From Lichenicoccus sp964246745 (GTDB lineage: Bacteria > Pseudomonadota > Alphaproteobacteria > Acetobacterales > Acetobacteraceae): 64,000 nucleotides of DNA. Positions 15,107-24,326 of the stretch are shown one piece after another. A program made the translations under genes and the position numbers. Under the pieces are notes generated by a model. That model saw only the letters and a program-made list of their open reading frames with translations. It was not told the DNA's origin and did not search any database. The number at the start of each line of letters is the position of its first letter. The first letter of the stretch is position 1. The stretch is from positions 1 through 64,000 of the forward strand of contig CAXTRK010000007.1 of the NCBI GenBank assembly GCA_964246745.1, in the 5' to 3' direction.

Positions 15107-16624
15107 TTACACCCGCCCATAATCATCATCGATCCGGACGATGTCGTCCTCTTCCAGGTAAGCTCCTGATTGCACCTCGATCAGGATCAGCGGAATGCGG
15201 CCGGGATTGCAGACGCGATGCTCGCTGCCCAGCGGCAGGTAGATGCTCTCGTTCTCGCGCACTAGGATTTCCTCGCCGTCGCGCACCACCAGGGCGACGC
15301 CGCCGACAACCACCCAGTGCTCGGCACGGTGATAATGCTTCTGCAGCGACAGCTTGCCGCCCGGTGAGATCATCACGCGGTTGACCTTGAAACGGTCGCC
15401 GCTAGTCAGCGATTCCTGAAAGCCCCACGGACGATAGACACGATTATGCGCCACCGCCTCGTGTCGGCCGCAGGCCCGCAGGCGCTCGACCACCTTCTTC
15501 ACGTCCTGGGCGCGGTCGCGGTGTGTGACCATCACCGCATCCTCGGTGACCACGACGATCGCATCCTGCAAACCGGTCACCGCGGTCACGATGCCGTCGC
15601 TGCGCACGTAGCAGTTCTGCGTGTGCTCGAGGAACACGTCGCCCACCGCGACATTGCCGGTCTCGTCCTTGGGGCTGATATCCCACAGCGCGTCCCAGCT
15701 TCCGACATCCGACCAGCCGAGGTCGGCCGATATCACCGCCGCGCGGTGCGTGTGCTCGGCCACAGCGTAGTCGATGCTGATATCGGGCGCCTGCATGAAG
15801 GAGGGACCGTCGAGGCGGATGAAGTGCAGGTCGCTGCTGCGCGCCTCGACCGCGCGCCGCGCCGCCGCCAGCACTGCCGGCGCGTAGAGCTGCATCTCCT
15901 CGAGCAGCGTCTCCGCGGTGAAGACGTACATTCCCGAGTTCCATAGATGCCGACCGGAGGCGACCAGCTCGGCCGCGCGTTCCAGGTCCGGCTTTTCGAC
16001 GAACGCGGCCAGTGCCCGCACGCCAGGCAGGCCCGGCAGCGGCGCTCCGGCTTCGATGTAGCCGTAGCCGGTTTCCGGCCGTACCGGCTTCATCCCGAAA
16101 GTCACCAGCCGGCCGCAAAGTGCCGCGCTGACGGCGGCATTCACCGCGCCGGCGAGCGCCTCGGGCTTGGTGATGGCGGAATCGGCCGCCATCATCCAGA
16201 GCACCGCTTGCGGATCGTCTTCGGCGACGAGCAGGGCGGCGGCGGCCAGCGCCGGCGCCGAGTTGCGGCCGACCGGCTCGAGCACGATGCGGGCGTTGTC
16301 GATCCCGGCTTCGCGAAGCTGTTCGGCGATCAGGAACCGATGCTCCTGGTTGCAGACGATGATCGGCGGCGCGAAACCCAGGCCCGCGCCGCGCAAGGCG
16401 GTCTCCTGCAGCATCGTGTGCTCGGAGATCAACGGCCAAAGCTGCTTGGGGAAACTCGCGCGCGAGACCGGCCACAGCCGGCTGCCAGAGCCGCCGGACA
16501 GGATCACCGGAACGACGGTGGTCCCGTGAGCGGCAGGCGGCGCTTCGATCGCTCCAGTCTGGTCGGAATCCACCGCCGTGCTCCTCGTCTGCCGCCTGGG
16601 TCTGCCGCCTGGTGGCTGGATCAT
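15107..16624 (-). CDS. manC: mannose-1-phosphate guanylyltransferase/mannose-6-phosphate isomerase
   Basis: A 505-residue bifunctional type II enzyme. The N-terminal nucleotidyltransferase shows VILSGGSGSRLWPVSR, FPKQLWPL, LEPVGRNSAPALAAA, FVEKPD, WNSGMYVF and DLGWSDVGSWDAL. The C-terminal cupin domain shows RPWGFQESL, LSLQKHYHRAEHWVVVGG and IYLPLGSEHRVCNPG with the metal-binding histidines. It makes GDP-mannose from fructose-6-phosphate via mannose-6-phosphate, for surface polysaccharides. The ATG at 16624 overlaps the upstream gene's stop by 4 bases (ATGA), so I chose it over longer frames that extend into that gene. Confidence 0.93.
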   Translation of the reverse strand: MIQPPGGRPRRQTRSTAVDSDQTGAIEAPPAAHGTTVVPVILSGGSGSRLWPVSRASFPKQLWPLISEHTMLQETALRGAGLGFAPPIIVCNQEHRFLIAEQLREAGIDNARIVLEPVGRNSAPALAAAALLVAEDDPQAVLWMMAADSAITKPEALAGAVNAAVSAALCGRLVTFGMKPVRPETGYGYIEAGAPLPGLPGVRALAAFVEKPDLERAAELVASGRHLWNSGMYVFTAETLLEEMQLYAPAVLAAARRAVEARSSDLHFIRLDGPSFMQAPDISIDYAVAEHTHRAAVISADLGWSDVGSWDALWDISPKDETGNVAVGDVFLEHTQNCYVRSDGIVTAVTGLQDAIVVVTEDAVMVTHRDRAQDVKKVVERLRACGRHEAVAHNRVYRPWGFQESLTSGDRFKVNRVMISPGGKLSLQKHYHRAEHWVVVGGVALVVRDGEEILVRENESIYLPLGSEHRVCNPGRIPLILIEVQSGAYLEEDDIVRIDDDYGRV

Positions 16625-17607
16625 AGGATCATCCGGGCGCTGTTTCCATCGGCGCTCTGACCCAGCACCCAGCCTTCCCAGGCGCGTATCCAGGGATCGT
16701 CCGGCACGTGGTCCGCGCGTCGCTGCATCAGCACCGAGAGCAGGCAGCTCAGTCCGAGCACACTGTCGAAGCGGTCCTCGCCCGCGGCGTCCGAGCCGAA
16801 GCCATCCAGCAGGGTCGCATGCAGATCGGCCGAGAGCGCTGACGGCAGCGAGGCCAGGATACGGCACAGAGGCGTGGCAAGGGCGGCGCGGTCGGATTGC
16901 CGGCGCTTGCTGCCGCGTCCATGGTCATCAGGACCGCGCAAGCGCAGGCCGACCTGGTCAAGCGCTTCCGCAGGATAGGTCTCGGCCAGCAGCACGCTTC
17001 CCGGCGGCCGTCGCCGGGACGCCCAACCGGCGATGTCGCCGTCGAAGGGCCATAGATGCAGCAGCTCAGGGGACGTCAGCAGAGCCGGCAGCACCAGGTC
17101 GCGCCAGGCGGCGATTGCGGCTTTGCCGGACTGGTTCGCGCCCAGCGTCCAGAATACCGGCGCTCCGGCGGCGCGAGTCGCGGTCCGCCGGTCGCACAGC
17201 CGCGACAGCGCGGCTGCGTCCGGCAAGCCAAGCGCGCTCGCATGGGCGGCCTGGCTCATGCCGCGCCGGCCGCGCATCGGATAGAAGGGGCGTATGCCGC
17301 TGACTGAGTCGAGCGTTTCGCACACCTGGAGCAGTCCAGGCCGAGCCGCGAGGCTTGCGATGAAGCCGCGGAAGCCATTCAACGATGCCGCATGGCGCTC
17401 CACGTAGGCGCGCGGCAGGCCAAGCGGGCAATCGATCCCGAAGGCGATGGCGCCGCCGCCCGCCTGTCCGCGCAAACGCTCGAGCAGCGTGGCCGGGTCG
17501 CCGACCGGTTCGGGCGCGGACACGTTCCAGGCGCCGTGATGCCAGAGCGCGCGCGTCATCCAACGCTTTGAGCCGTGCGCGCTCCAGTCCGCGTGCAACG
17601 CCAGCAC
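16621..17607 (-). CDS. DUF429-like conserved hypothetical protein
   Basis: A 328-residue protein beginning MLALHADWSAHGSKRWMTRAL, with AFGIDCPLGLPRAYVE and later LLAETYPAEALDQVGL and EDRFDSVLGLSCLLS. The D-W-S near the N-terminus, GIDCPLGLP and ETYPAE are spaced as in the RNase H-like DUF429 family of unknown function. It ends with a 4-base overlap with manC, so it is probably the first gene of that transcript. I have no basis to assign a reaction; a nucleic-acid-linked role is only suggested by the fold. Confidence 0.66.
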   Translation of the reverse strand: MLALHADWSAHGSKRWMTRALWHHGAWNVSAPEPVGDPATLLERLRGQAGGGAIAFGIDCPLGLPRAYVERHAASLNGFRGFIASLAARPGLLQVCETLDSVSGIRPFYPMRGRRGMSQAAHASALGLPDAAALSRLCDRRTATRAAGAPVFWTLGANQSGKAAIAAWRDLVLPALLTSPELLHLWPFDGDIAGWASRRRPPGSVLLAETYPAEALDQVGLRLRGPDDHGRGSKRRQSDRAALATPLCRILASLPSALSADLHATLLDGFGSDAAGEDRFDSVLGLSCLLSVLMQRRADHVPDDPWIRAWEGWVLGQSADGNSARMIL

Positions 17608-17642
17608 GCAGCCTCGCGGCGCGTGCTCTTCCCCAGTCTTCG

Positions 17643-17909
17643 TCAGAGCGGCTTGTGCGCCTTGTCCAGCAGACGCTTGAACAGGCCGGCCTTCTTTGGC
17701 TGCCGCTTGGTCTGCTGTTTGCGCGCGGCTTCAAGCTCAGCCTGCGCGCGCTTCTGCTTGTCCGCCATCCAACGATCCAGGCTTACGCCTGCCTTGGCGG
17801 CGCGACGTGCTTCATAGGCCTGCTTGCCCGGCGGCAGCCCCTGTGGCGATGGCGAGGGCGCCGCATTATCTGGCCGGGAGCCGGTGTCGGTTGACCTCTT
17901 GAACATCAT
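17643..17909 (-). CDS. small basic hypothetical protein
   Basis: An 88-residue frame beginning MMFKRSTDTG. It has a proline-rich N-terminus (DNAAPSPSPQGLPPG) and a lysine/arginine- and glutamine-rich helical C-terminus (KQKRAQAELEAARKQQTKRQ, then KAGLFKRLLDKAHKP). It looks like a short coiled-coil or disordered basic protein. No family recognised. It lies 35 bp upstream of the DUF429-like gene on the same strand. Coding is moderately likely because the reading frame is uninterrupted and has sensible composition, but the start could also be the TTG at 17924. Confidence 0.45.
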   Translation of the reverse strand: MMFKRSTDTGSRPDNAAPSPSPQGLPPGKQAYEARRAAKAGVSLDRWMADKQKRAQAELEAARKQQTKRQPKKAGLFKRLLDKAHKPL

Positions 17910-17966
17910 GATTTTCTGTGCCAACCGACGAAGATGTGCAAGAGGGTGGGGCGGACGCGCCGCGCG

Positions 17967-18221
17967 TCAGCCGCGACGAAGCTTTGGCGCCCGGCCGCAG
18001 CGCGAGCGGGCAGGCGTGTAGAACATCGCACTCCGCACGGGAGCATACAGGCGATGCCCGCCGATGTGCATGGCCGGATGCCCGATCTGGACGGCCGGCT
18101 GCGTCACGCAGCGCAGCAGTCGGTCAGGCGCTGGCGATGCGGCGGCCGCCGCCCAGGCGCTCAACGTCAGCAAGGCCGTGATCAGCAAACAGCGGAAATG
18201 GAGCGGAATCGTCCCGCGCAT
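17967..18221 (-). CDS. small secreted hypothetical protein
   Basis: An 84-residue frame with a signal peptide (RGTIPLHFRCLLITALLTLS, then AWAAAAA) and a short mature part with two cysteines, PDRLLRCVTQPAVQIGHPA and a basic tail. AGGAG lies about 10 bases before the ATG at 18221, supporting the start. No family recognised. It lies downstream of ihfB on the same strand. Confidence 0.5.
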   Translation of the reverse strand: MRGTIPLHFRCLLITALLTLSAWAAAAASPAPDRLLRCVTQPAVQIGHPAMHIGGHRLYAPVRSAMFYTPARSRCGRAPKLRRG

Positions 18222-18296
18222 GACCCTGAACTCCTGAGAAGAAACGGTGAACAGAACAGGAACTTCAGAGCCTGTCAATGCGCTTGAAGCACGTGT

Positions 18297-18590
18297 TCAG
18301 CCGCGACGCGCGCGGCGGTTGACCCGCTCGCGCAATTCCTTTCCCGCCTTGAAGAAAGGCACCACCTTCTCTTGTACGGCCACGGCTTCGCCGGTGCGCG
18401 GGTTGCGTCCGGTGCGTGCGTCGCGCTGCTTGACGGTGAAGGCGCCGAAACCGCGCAACTCAACGCGCGACCCACGCGACAACGCCGCGGTGATCTCATC
18501 GAACACGGTGGATACGATCAGCTCGATGTCGCGACTCAGCAGGTGCGGATTTGCCGAAGCGAGCTCTGCGATCAACTCCGACTTGGTCAT
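18297..18590 (-). CDS. ihfB: integration host factor subunit beta
   Basis: A 97-residue HU/IHF-family DNA-bending protein. It begins MTKSELIAELASANPHL, has the beta-ribbon arm sequence ELRGFGAFTVKQRDARTGRNPRTGE with the intercalating proline context RNPRTGE, and ends KAGKELRERVN. The VSTVFDEITAALSRGSRVELRG pattern matches IHF-beta rather than HU. With IhfA it bends DNA about 160 degrees at specific sites for recombination and regulation; IHF also assists sigma-54 promoters. It follows sppA after 20 bases on the same strand, a neighbourhood seen in other alphaproteobacteria. Confidence 0.94.
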   Translation of the reverse strand: MTKSELIAELASANPHLLSRDIELIVSTVFDEITAALSRGSRVELRGFGAFTVKQRDARTGRNPRTGEAVAVQEKVVPFFKAGKELRERVNRRARRG

Positions 18591-18610
18591 CCTGCTCCCC
18601 GAACAGGTGC

Positions 18611-19573
18611 CTAAGGCTGCCAGATCGCCATTGGCTGGTCAAGCACAAGCCCTTGCGGGATAAGGGTTTTTGCGTATGGCGCCGAAACTGTTCGATCGAA
18701 CGCGGCAAGTGCCGCGTCCACAAGCACGCCGCGCAGCATGCCGCTCACCGAGCCGCGCCACCACGGACCGGATGGCGCGGGTCTGAGGTCGCGCAGCGGC
18801 AGGCCCGCAGCAATGTGCCGGGTACGCGTGAGCCAGTCCCGAGCATCGTTTTCGCTGCCGATCTGGTCGATCAATCCGAGGCCGATCGCCTGATGCCCAG
18901 TATAGGGGCGGCCGTCGGCAAGGCTCAGCACGCGCGCGCGGTCCATGTGACGACCGTCCGCCACCATGGCCACGAACTGGCCGTAGAGATCCATCACCAC
19001 GCCTTGGAGCATGGCACGGCCCACAGGCGAGAGCGGCTTGACCACGCTCGGCTGACCCTTCAGCGGGCCGGAGACCAGCTCGTCGACATTGACCCCGACC
19101 TTGCCGAGCAGGCCCGAAACATCGGGAGACTCCAGGATCACGCCGATCGAGCCGGTCAGTGTGGCGTTGGAGGCGAAGATGCGCGCGGCCGGCACCGCGA
19201 TCATGTATCCGGCCGAAGCGGCGACGCCGCCCATCACCGCCACCACCGGCTTGCGCGCGGCGAAGCGGGCGATCGCGTCATGCAGCGCCTCGCCGCCAGC
19301 GACCGAGCCGCCGGGACTGTCGATCGACAGGATCATGGCCGCAACCCGCGGGTCCTTGCGTGCGGCGTCGATCATCTGAACCCGTGCGGGATCGTCGGTA
19401 ATGATGCCGTCCACCTTGACCCGGGCGAGATGCGGCCCCGCGCCGCCATGCAGCCGCGCCCCTCCCGCCAGCAGCAGCGCCGCCACGAAAGCGAGCACGG
19501 CCAGCACGCGCCAGAGCACGAGCCGCCGCTTCAGGCGGAGCCGATCCATCATCAGGTCCGATTCAAGGCTCAT
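18611..19573 (-). CDS. sppA: signal peptide peptidase SppA (S49)
   Basis: A 320-residue membrane-anchored serine protease of the short SppA type. Residues 17-40 form the N-terminal membrane anchor (WRVLAVLAFVAALLLAGGA). The S49 core shows LSIDSPGGSVAGGEALHDAI and the nucleophile Ser in GGVAASAGYMIAVPA; the general-base Lys is probably in SGPLKGQPSVVK. VADGR and TGHQAIGLGLIDQIG close the domain. It degrades residual signal peptides in the inner membrane. The ATG at 19573 is chosen because the anchor follows at once; the longer frame runs into antisense sequence of the next gene. Confidence 0.92.
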   Translation of the reverse strand: MSLESDLMMDRLRLKRRLVLWRVLAVLAFVAALLLAGGARLHGGAGPHLARVKVDGIITDDPARVQMIDAARKDPRVAAMILSIDSPGGSVAGGEALHDAIARFAARKPVVAVMGGVAASAGYMIAVPAARIFASNATLTGSIGVILESPDVSGLLGKVGVNVDELVSGPLKGQPSVVKPLSPVGRAMLQGVVMDLYGQFVAMVADGRHMDRARVLSLADGRPYTGHQAIGLGLIDQIGSENDARDWLTRTRHIAAGLPLRDLRPAPSGPWWRGSVSGMLRGVLVDAALAAFDRTVSAPYAKTLIPQGLVLDQPMAIWQP

Positions 19574-19706
19574 AACGAGGCATCCGCGGCAGCTACCGCA
19601 TACTAGCAGGCTCCGATGAAACCGCGCCATCGTGGCAAGCCGAATTCGACGCCGCACGAAGGCAGGTCCTACACTGTGACGATGGAGCCGTTCCGATGAG
19701 ACGCGC

Positions 19707-21143
19707 ATGACTGACAGCCTGCGGCAGAGTCTCGCCGCGCAGAAGCGCGCGGCACTGCGTGATCCCACGCCGTCGCTGGTTGCGCGGCGCGATGCGCTCG
19801 GCCGTCTCGAAAGCCTGCTGCGCGGCAACATCGACGCTCTGCAAGAGGCCGTGCAGGCGGATTTCGGCAATCGCGCCCGCCCCGAGACGATGCTTGCCGA
19901 GATTCTGCCGGTGCTGGACGCGATCGGTCACGCACAGGCCCGGCTGCCGCGCTGGATGCGGCCGCGCCGCCTGCCGGTCGGTGCGCGGTTCTGGCCGGGG
20001 CAGGCCTGGCGGGTGATCCAGCCGCTCGGCTGCGTCGGCATCGTCTCGCCCTGGAACTATCCGATTCTGCTCTCGCTGATGCCGATGGTGGACGCGCTCG
20101 CCGCCGGCAACCGTGTCATGCTCAAGCCTTCGGAACAGACGCAGCACTGCTCCGCACTGCTCGGTGATCTGCTGTCGCAGCACTTTCCGCCGGAGGCGGT
20201 GTGCGTCATCACCGGAGACGCCGAGACCGCGCGCGCCTTTTGCGGCCTGCCGTTCGACCATCTGCTGTTCACCGGCTCGACCGGCGTCGGACGCAAGGTC
20301 ATGCAGGCCGCGGCCGCCGGCCTCGTCCCGGTGACGCTGGAGCTGGGCGGCAAGTGTCCGGCCTTGCTGTGCGAGGATGCGGTCGCGGATGGCGCGGCAC
20401 TCGCACGCACCGCGCATAGTCTCGCGGTCGGCAAGTTCTTCAATGCCGGGCAGACCTGTCTCGCCCCCGACTACGTCCTGACCCCGCGTAGCCGCCTGCG
20501 CCAGACCGCGGATGCGCTGCAAAGCGCGGCGGAGCGCCTCTATCCGACGATCGCGGACAATCCCGACTATACCAGCCTGATCACCGCCGCTCATCACCAA
20601 CGGCTGCGCCGTCTGCTCGACGACGCGGGCCGGCGCGGCGCCATCGTGCTGCGTCATGCCGAGGACCTGCCGGATCAGCAGGACCGTCTGGCCGGCCAGC
20701 GCAAGCTGCCGCCGACGATCCTGTGCGGGCCGGAGCCTGCGAGCGAGGTCATGCAGGAGGAGATCTTCGGGCCCGTGCTGCCGGTGCTCGGCTACGATTC
20801 GCTCGAGGAGGTGATCGCCTTCGTCAATGCGCGGCCGTCGCCGCTCGCTCTCTATTGCTACAGCGACGATCCCGGATTGCAGCGGCTGGTGCTGTCCAAT
20901 ACCCGCTCGGGAGGCGCCACGCTGAACGGCACGCTGCTGCATGCCGGGATGCCGGCGCTGCCCTTTGGCGGCGTCGGCGAGAGCGGCCATGGCATGTATC
21001 ACGGTCAGGCGGGCTTCCTGCGCTTTTCGCACCAGCGGGCGGTCTATCGCCCGGGCCGGTTCAGTGGCTTCACCTGGCTGGCCCCGCCGCACGGGCGGCT
21101 CATGCGGCGTACGCTGGCGCTGATGCTCGGCAAGCCGTCCTGA
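19707..21143 (+). CDS. coniferyl-aldehyde-type aldehyde dehydrogenase
   Basis: A 478-residue aldehyde dehydrogenase. NAD-binding motifs are VSPWNYPILLSLMPM and FTGSTGVGRKVMQAAA. The catalytic Glu is in LELGGKCPA and the Cys in FNAGQTCLAPDY; the tail has LPFGGVGESGHGMYHG. The short N-terminus and C-terminal RFSHQRAVYRPG match the coniferyl aldehyde dehydrogenase/class 3 ALDH group, often acting on aromatic or fatty aldehydes. Membrane association through the C-terminal helix is possible for class 3. It is divergent from sppA, with about 130 bp between their starts. Confidence 0.88.
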   Translation: MTDSLRQSLAAQKRAALRDPTPSLVARRDALGRLESLLRGNIDALQEAVQADFGNRARPETMLAEILPVLDAIGHAQARLPRWMRPRRLPVGARFWPGQAWRVIQPLGCVGIVSPWNYPILLSLMPMVDALAAGNRVMLKPSEQTQHCSALLGDLLSQHFPPEAVCVITGDAETARAFCGLPFDHLLFTGSTGVGRKVMQAAAAGLVPVTLELGGKCPALLCEDAVADGAALARTAHSLAVGKFFNAGQTCLAPDYVLTPRSRLRQTADALQSAAERLYPTIADNPDYTSLITAAHHQRLRRLLDDAGRRGAIVLRHAEDLPDQQDRLAGQRKLPPTILCGPEPASEVMQEEIFGPVLPVLGYDSLEEVIAFVNARPSPLALYCYSDDPGLQRLVLSNTRSGGATLNGTLLHAGMPALPFGGVGESGHGMYHGQAGFLRFSHQRAVYRPGRFSGFTWLAPPHGRLMRRTLALMLGKPS

Positions 21144-21164
21144 TCATGCGGCCGTGTTCGCGCG

Positions 21165-22682
21165 TTATCCCGGCCGGGCTGCCTCGAACGCGGCGAAGGC
21201 GTTGCGGCAGAGCGCCAGCCACGTTCTGGCATCGAAATCGTGGGCGTCCTCGAGCGAAATGCGCGTGACATAGCCCTTGAGCAGTCTGTCGCCGACCCAC
21301 TCGACGCTGCCGGCCGCATGCTCCGCATCCGCCTCTGTCACCCAAAGCAGCGGATTGACCGTGCCGAACCGGTTGAGCGCCGCATGCAAGGCCAGCATCT
21401 CGTGCGGGTCCTGCGTCACCACGCGCTTGTAGACAAGGATTTTCTCCCCGTCTTCCAGATCCTCGCGGAACTTGCGTTTCAGATAGGAGGCCTTGATCTC
21501 GTTCTCGCGTATCACCTCCGCCTCGTCCGCTTCGTGCGGGTAGCGGAAGGTGTGGTAGGCGATGCCGTAGATCTGGTCGACGATCCAGTATTCGCCTCCG
21601 ATGATCGCCGTGCTGAGCGAGCCAGGCTCGCCGAACCGGCCGAACTCGTCCTCGAGAAAACGCACCAGCCGTCGCGGGGTGCGCAACCCGGCGAAGCGCA
21701 GCAGCCCGACCGGTTCGGCGCCGTAGTGCCGCTGCACCAGGCCGAATTCGCAATTATCGCCGATATTCTCGAACCTGAGCATGAGCTCCCGTGGCTCCAG
21801 CTCGGCCACGGCGACGCTGGGTCCGCAATCGAGACGCAGGTCGTTCAGGATGAAGTCCTGGGCATGACGGAAGACCACATCGAGGCTCTTGCCCGCGTCC
21901 CGCTCGGGCGGCAGCCAGAAGGCGAAGTCGGCTCCCTCCGCCTGCCAGTGCGGATCAAGCCGGACGACACCGAGCCGGCCGCCATTGACCGCGACCTCGA
22001 TGTCGGCGGCCGGCTCCGTGCCGTTCGGCTCCACCGGCGCCAGCGACACCGTGAGCAGGATGCGCGATGCCGTCGGGACGATGCCGCCATGCGCCACGCT
22101 CGATGTGCCGGTCGCACGACCCGGCACGCTGTCCGACCAGCCCTCGCCGAGGCGCCACGCAGCCGAACCAGGCCCAAGCCGCTGATGCGTCTCCAGCCGA
22201 CAGGGCGCCCCGAGCATGGCAAGCGCCGTCTGGGAGACGCGTGCATGAGGCGCCAGCGCTGCGCTTGCCGCAGCCTTCCTGGCGGCAGACGCGAGCCCGA
22301 TGATGCCGGCGAGCAGCGTCGGCTCGATGAACTGGATGCCGTCCGCGGTCGATTGATCGAAGCGGTCCAGTCCTCGTTCGAGCGCCGCGTCGCGCAGCGC
22401 GAGCCGCTGCGCCGGCGCCAGGTCCGCCAGCTTGTCACCCAGGCGCCTGCCGTCCGGCGTCAGCATCCAGCTCGCCTTGGCGCCATGCTGCTCAAGGGTC
22501 AGGAACGACATGCCGGCGAGACCGGTGTAGAGCGAGACCGGCTTCCACTCGCCATGGAACCCGGCAATCGGCGTGCCGTCGAAATGCTGGAGTACCACGG
22601 CGTGCCCGTCTTCAGCACGTGCGTACCAGAGCTCGTCGCGTTCGAAGACGGGGTCCGGCACCAGATGCTTGTAGGCGACCAC
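21165..22682 (-). CDS. uncharacterised protein with a DUF1796-like segment
   Basis: A 505-residue soluble-looking protein. The first 110 residues (MVAYKHLVPDPVFERDELWY, then LQHFDGTPIAGFHGEW) and the middle carry no domain I recognise. From about residue 305 the stretch LRFENIGDNCEFGLVQRHYG, followed by EPVGLLRFAGLRT and later IIGGEYWIVDQIYG, resembles the DUF1796 putative cysteine peptidase family, with a candidate Cys in GDNCEFG and its His in the later AYHTFRYPHE. Related proteins occur with glycosyltransferases in Acetobacteraceae, from memory. It has no signal peptide. It converges with the aldehyde dehydrogenase gene, ends 20 bases apart. Confidence 0.45.
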   Translation of the reverse strand: MVAYKHLVPDPVFERDELWYARAEDGHAVVLQHFDGTPIAGFHGEWKPVSLYTGLAGMSFLTLEQHGAKASWMLTPDGRRLGDKLADLAPAQRLALRDAALERGLDRFDQSTADGIQFIEPTLLAGIIGLASAARKAAASAALAPHARVSQTALAMLGAPCRLETHQRLGPGSAAWRLGEGWSDSVPGRATGTSSVAHGGIVPTASRILLTVSLAPVEPNGTEPAADIEVAVNGGRLGVVRLDPHWQAEGADFAFWLPPERDAGKSLDVVFRHAQDFILNDLRLDCGPSVAVAELEPRELMLRFENIGDNCEFGLVQRHYGAEPVGLLRFAGLRTPRRLVRFLEDEFGRFGEPGSLSTAIIGGEYWIVDQIYGIAYHTFRYPHEADEAEVIRENEIKASYLKRKFREDLEDGEKILVYKRVVTQDPHEMLALHAALNRFGTVNPLLWVTEADAEHAAGSVEWVGDRLLKGYVTRISLEDAHDFDARTWLALCRNAFAAFEAARPG

Positions 22683-22772
22683 GCGCTGCTCCGTGTTGAA
22701 GGTCCGCTTGCCGGACCACCATAGGCAAGCGGCCGCCCTGCTGCCACCATCCCGAGAGAGGCGGCGATCTGC

Positions 22773-24143
22773 TTACCAGCGCAGCCAGATCAGACGGTCG
22801 TTGTCGAACACGAAGGTCATCGGCGTCGATGGCGTGATCGAGGTCGCGGCCCCCAGGATGGTGCCGCCAGGCGGCTGGGTGCCGAGGGTGAGGGTGGTGA
22901 TGTTGCACTCGGACGCAATGTGGAAGGTCTGTTTCGGCAGCGCGTTCGGCGGCAGGGTGACATTCAACGAGGCGATCGTGCCGCTGCATACCAGGATGAT
23001 CCCGGTGCTGTTCTGGACTGCGACCTGCGTGCTGCCGCTGGTGGCCGCGACCGGCACCGGAGAGCTGTCGACGACGCCGCCCAGCGGCGTGATCGTGAAC
23101 AGTGCCTTGGTGCTGGGGGTCGCGCCCTTCGGATTGACTCCCTGCAGAATGGCGGTGCTGTAGCTGCCCTGATAGTAGCTGCCAACGCTGTGGGTGCCCT
23201 GATCGGCGGTGAAGGCGTTGGCGGACGATGTCGACAGGACGTCGGCGTTGACGGCGCTGACGCTCTGCAGCCCATAGAGCCAGCCCTTGTTGTTTACGCC
23301 CGGGCCGACATAGAAGCCGACATTCATGTTCTGGTTGCCGTTATTGCCCAGCCAGACTCCGAAGCCGCCGATGTTCGACGAGAAGTTCGAGGTGTCGATC
23401 TCGATGCCGTGGATCAGTCCGCTGGAGCCGGCTTCCGCCTGGGTCACGAAGTTGGCGGCCCAGGCCTGGCCGCCGTTCGCCTGATGCGCCGTGAGATCGG
23501 CCGACGCGGCCAGGGTGGTGAATTGCTGCGCGCCGGTATTGGTGGTGAAGGTGATCGTCGAGCCCGCGGGCAGGTCGCCGGTCGTCGGAGTTGAAAGCTG
23601 CAGCGCCGTGGTCTTGACGCCCGCACTACTCGAGGCGATCGTCTCGCTCGCCGGCAGCGCGCCCGCTACCGAGCTGCTGAGCGCGCTCAGCGTGGGGATG
23701 CCGTTGGTGGTCGCCGTGTGGCTGATGTTGGACAGCGACGCGTCATTCTTGACGGTGATGGCGCTGCTGCCGGGAGGGGTGTCGCCGCTGGTGGTGAGCA
23801 GAGGGCTTACATAGTCGGTGAGCGCTCCCTTCATTCCAAAGATCGCGGCGGCCCCCCCGATGAAGGGAATGCTGGGCGTGTACTGCATGCAGACGCCGGA
23901 CGGGCTGGTGAGCTGCCCGGTTTCCGGCGCCTGGCAGGGGACGGTGCCCTGGGTCTGGAACGCTCCGGCCGCATCGTTGGTCAGCAGCGGCGTGCTGATC
24001 GCGCTGAAGCTTCCGGCGCCATTCTTGCTGAACACCGGCTGCGCCTCGGCGGAGGCCTGTGGAAGCACAAAGGCGACGGCGAGCCAGGCTATGGCTGAGG
24101 CGGTTCGCGCGCGCGCAACTGAGCGCGGATGTGGTTGCCACAT
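22773..24143 (-). CDS. secreted low-complexity fibre-like protein
   Basis: A 456-residue protein with an N-terminal signal peptide (SAIAWLAVAFVLPQASAEA, cleaved around residue 34). The mature part is rich in Ser, Thr, Gly, Ala and Asn with short beta-prone motifs (LTGSI-free, many TSGS/TTTG stretches). It has few charged residues, and ends with VLCSGTIASLNVTL-like and FVFDNDRLIWLRW motifs. It resembles phage tail-fibre and phage-derived structural proteins, or surface adhesins, more than an enzyme; no catalytic pattern is seen. Its position between a DUF1796-like gene and a membrane protein gives no clue. Function unknown. Confidence 0.6.
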   Translation of the reverse strand: MWQPHPRSVARARTASAIAWLAVAFVLPQASAEAQPVFSKNGAGSFSAISTPLLTNDAAGAFQTQGTVPCQAPETGQLTSPSGVCMQYTPSIPFIGGAAAIFGMKGALTDYVSPLLTTSGDTPPGSSAITVKNDASLSNISHTATTNGIPTLSALSSSVAGALPASETIASSSAGVKTTALQLSTPTTGDLPAGSTITFTTNTGAQQFTTLAASADLTAHQANGGQAWAANFVTQAEAGSSGLIHGIEIDTSNFSSNIGGFGVWLGNNGNQNMNVGFYVGPGVNNKGWLYGLQSVSAVNADVLSTSSANAFTADQGTHSVGSYYQGSYSTAILQGVNPKGATPSTKALFTITPLGGVVDSSPVPVAATSGSTQVAVQNSTGIILVCSGTIASLNVTLPPNALPKQTFHIASECNITTLTLGTQPPGGTILGAATSITPSTPMTFVFDNDRLIWLRW

Positions 24144-24326
24144 CGGGTTTTTTCTCCGGATTGTTGTCGGGAATGGAGCACAAGGTCATGGGCGTCTGTC
24201 CATGCCGGGCAGCAACGCACAAGCGCATCGCGCGGCTTTGCCGCCGCGATGACGCCGAACCTTATGTTTTAGTATTGCATCAAAGTAGCATGCTTCGGGT
24301 CCAGCCGTAAAGCTGACTTTCCGGCG

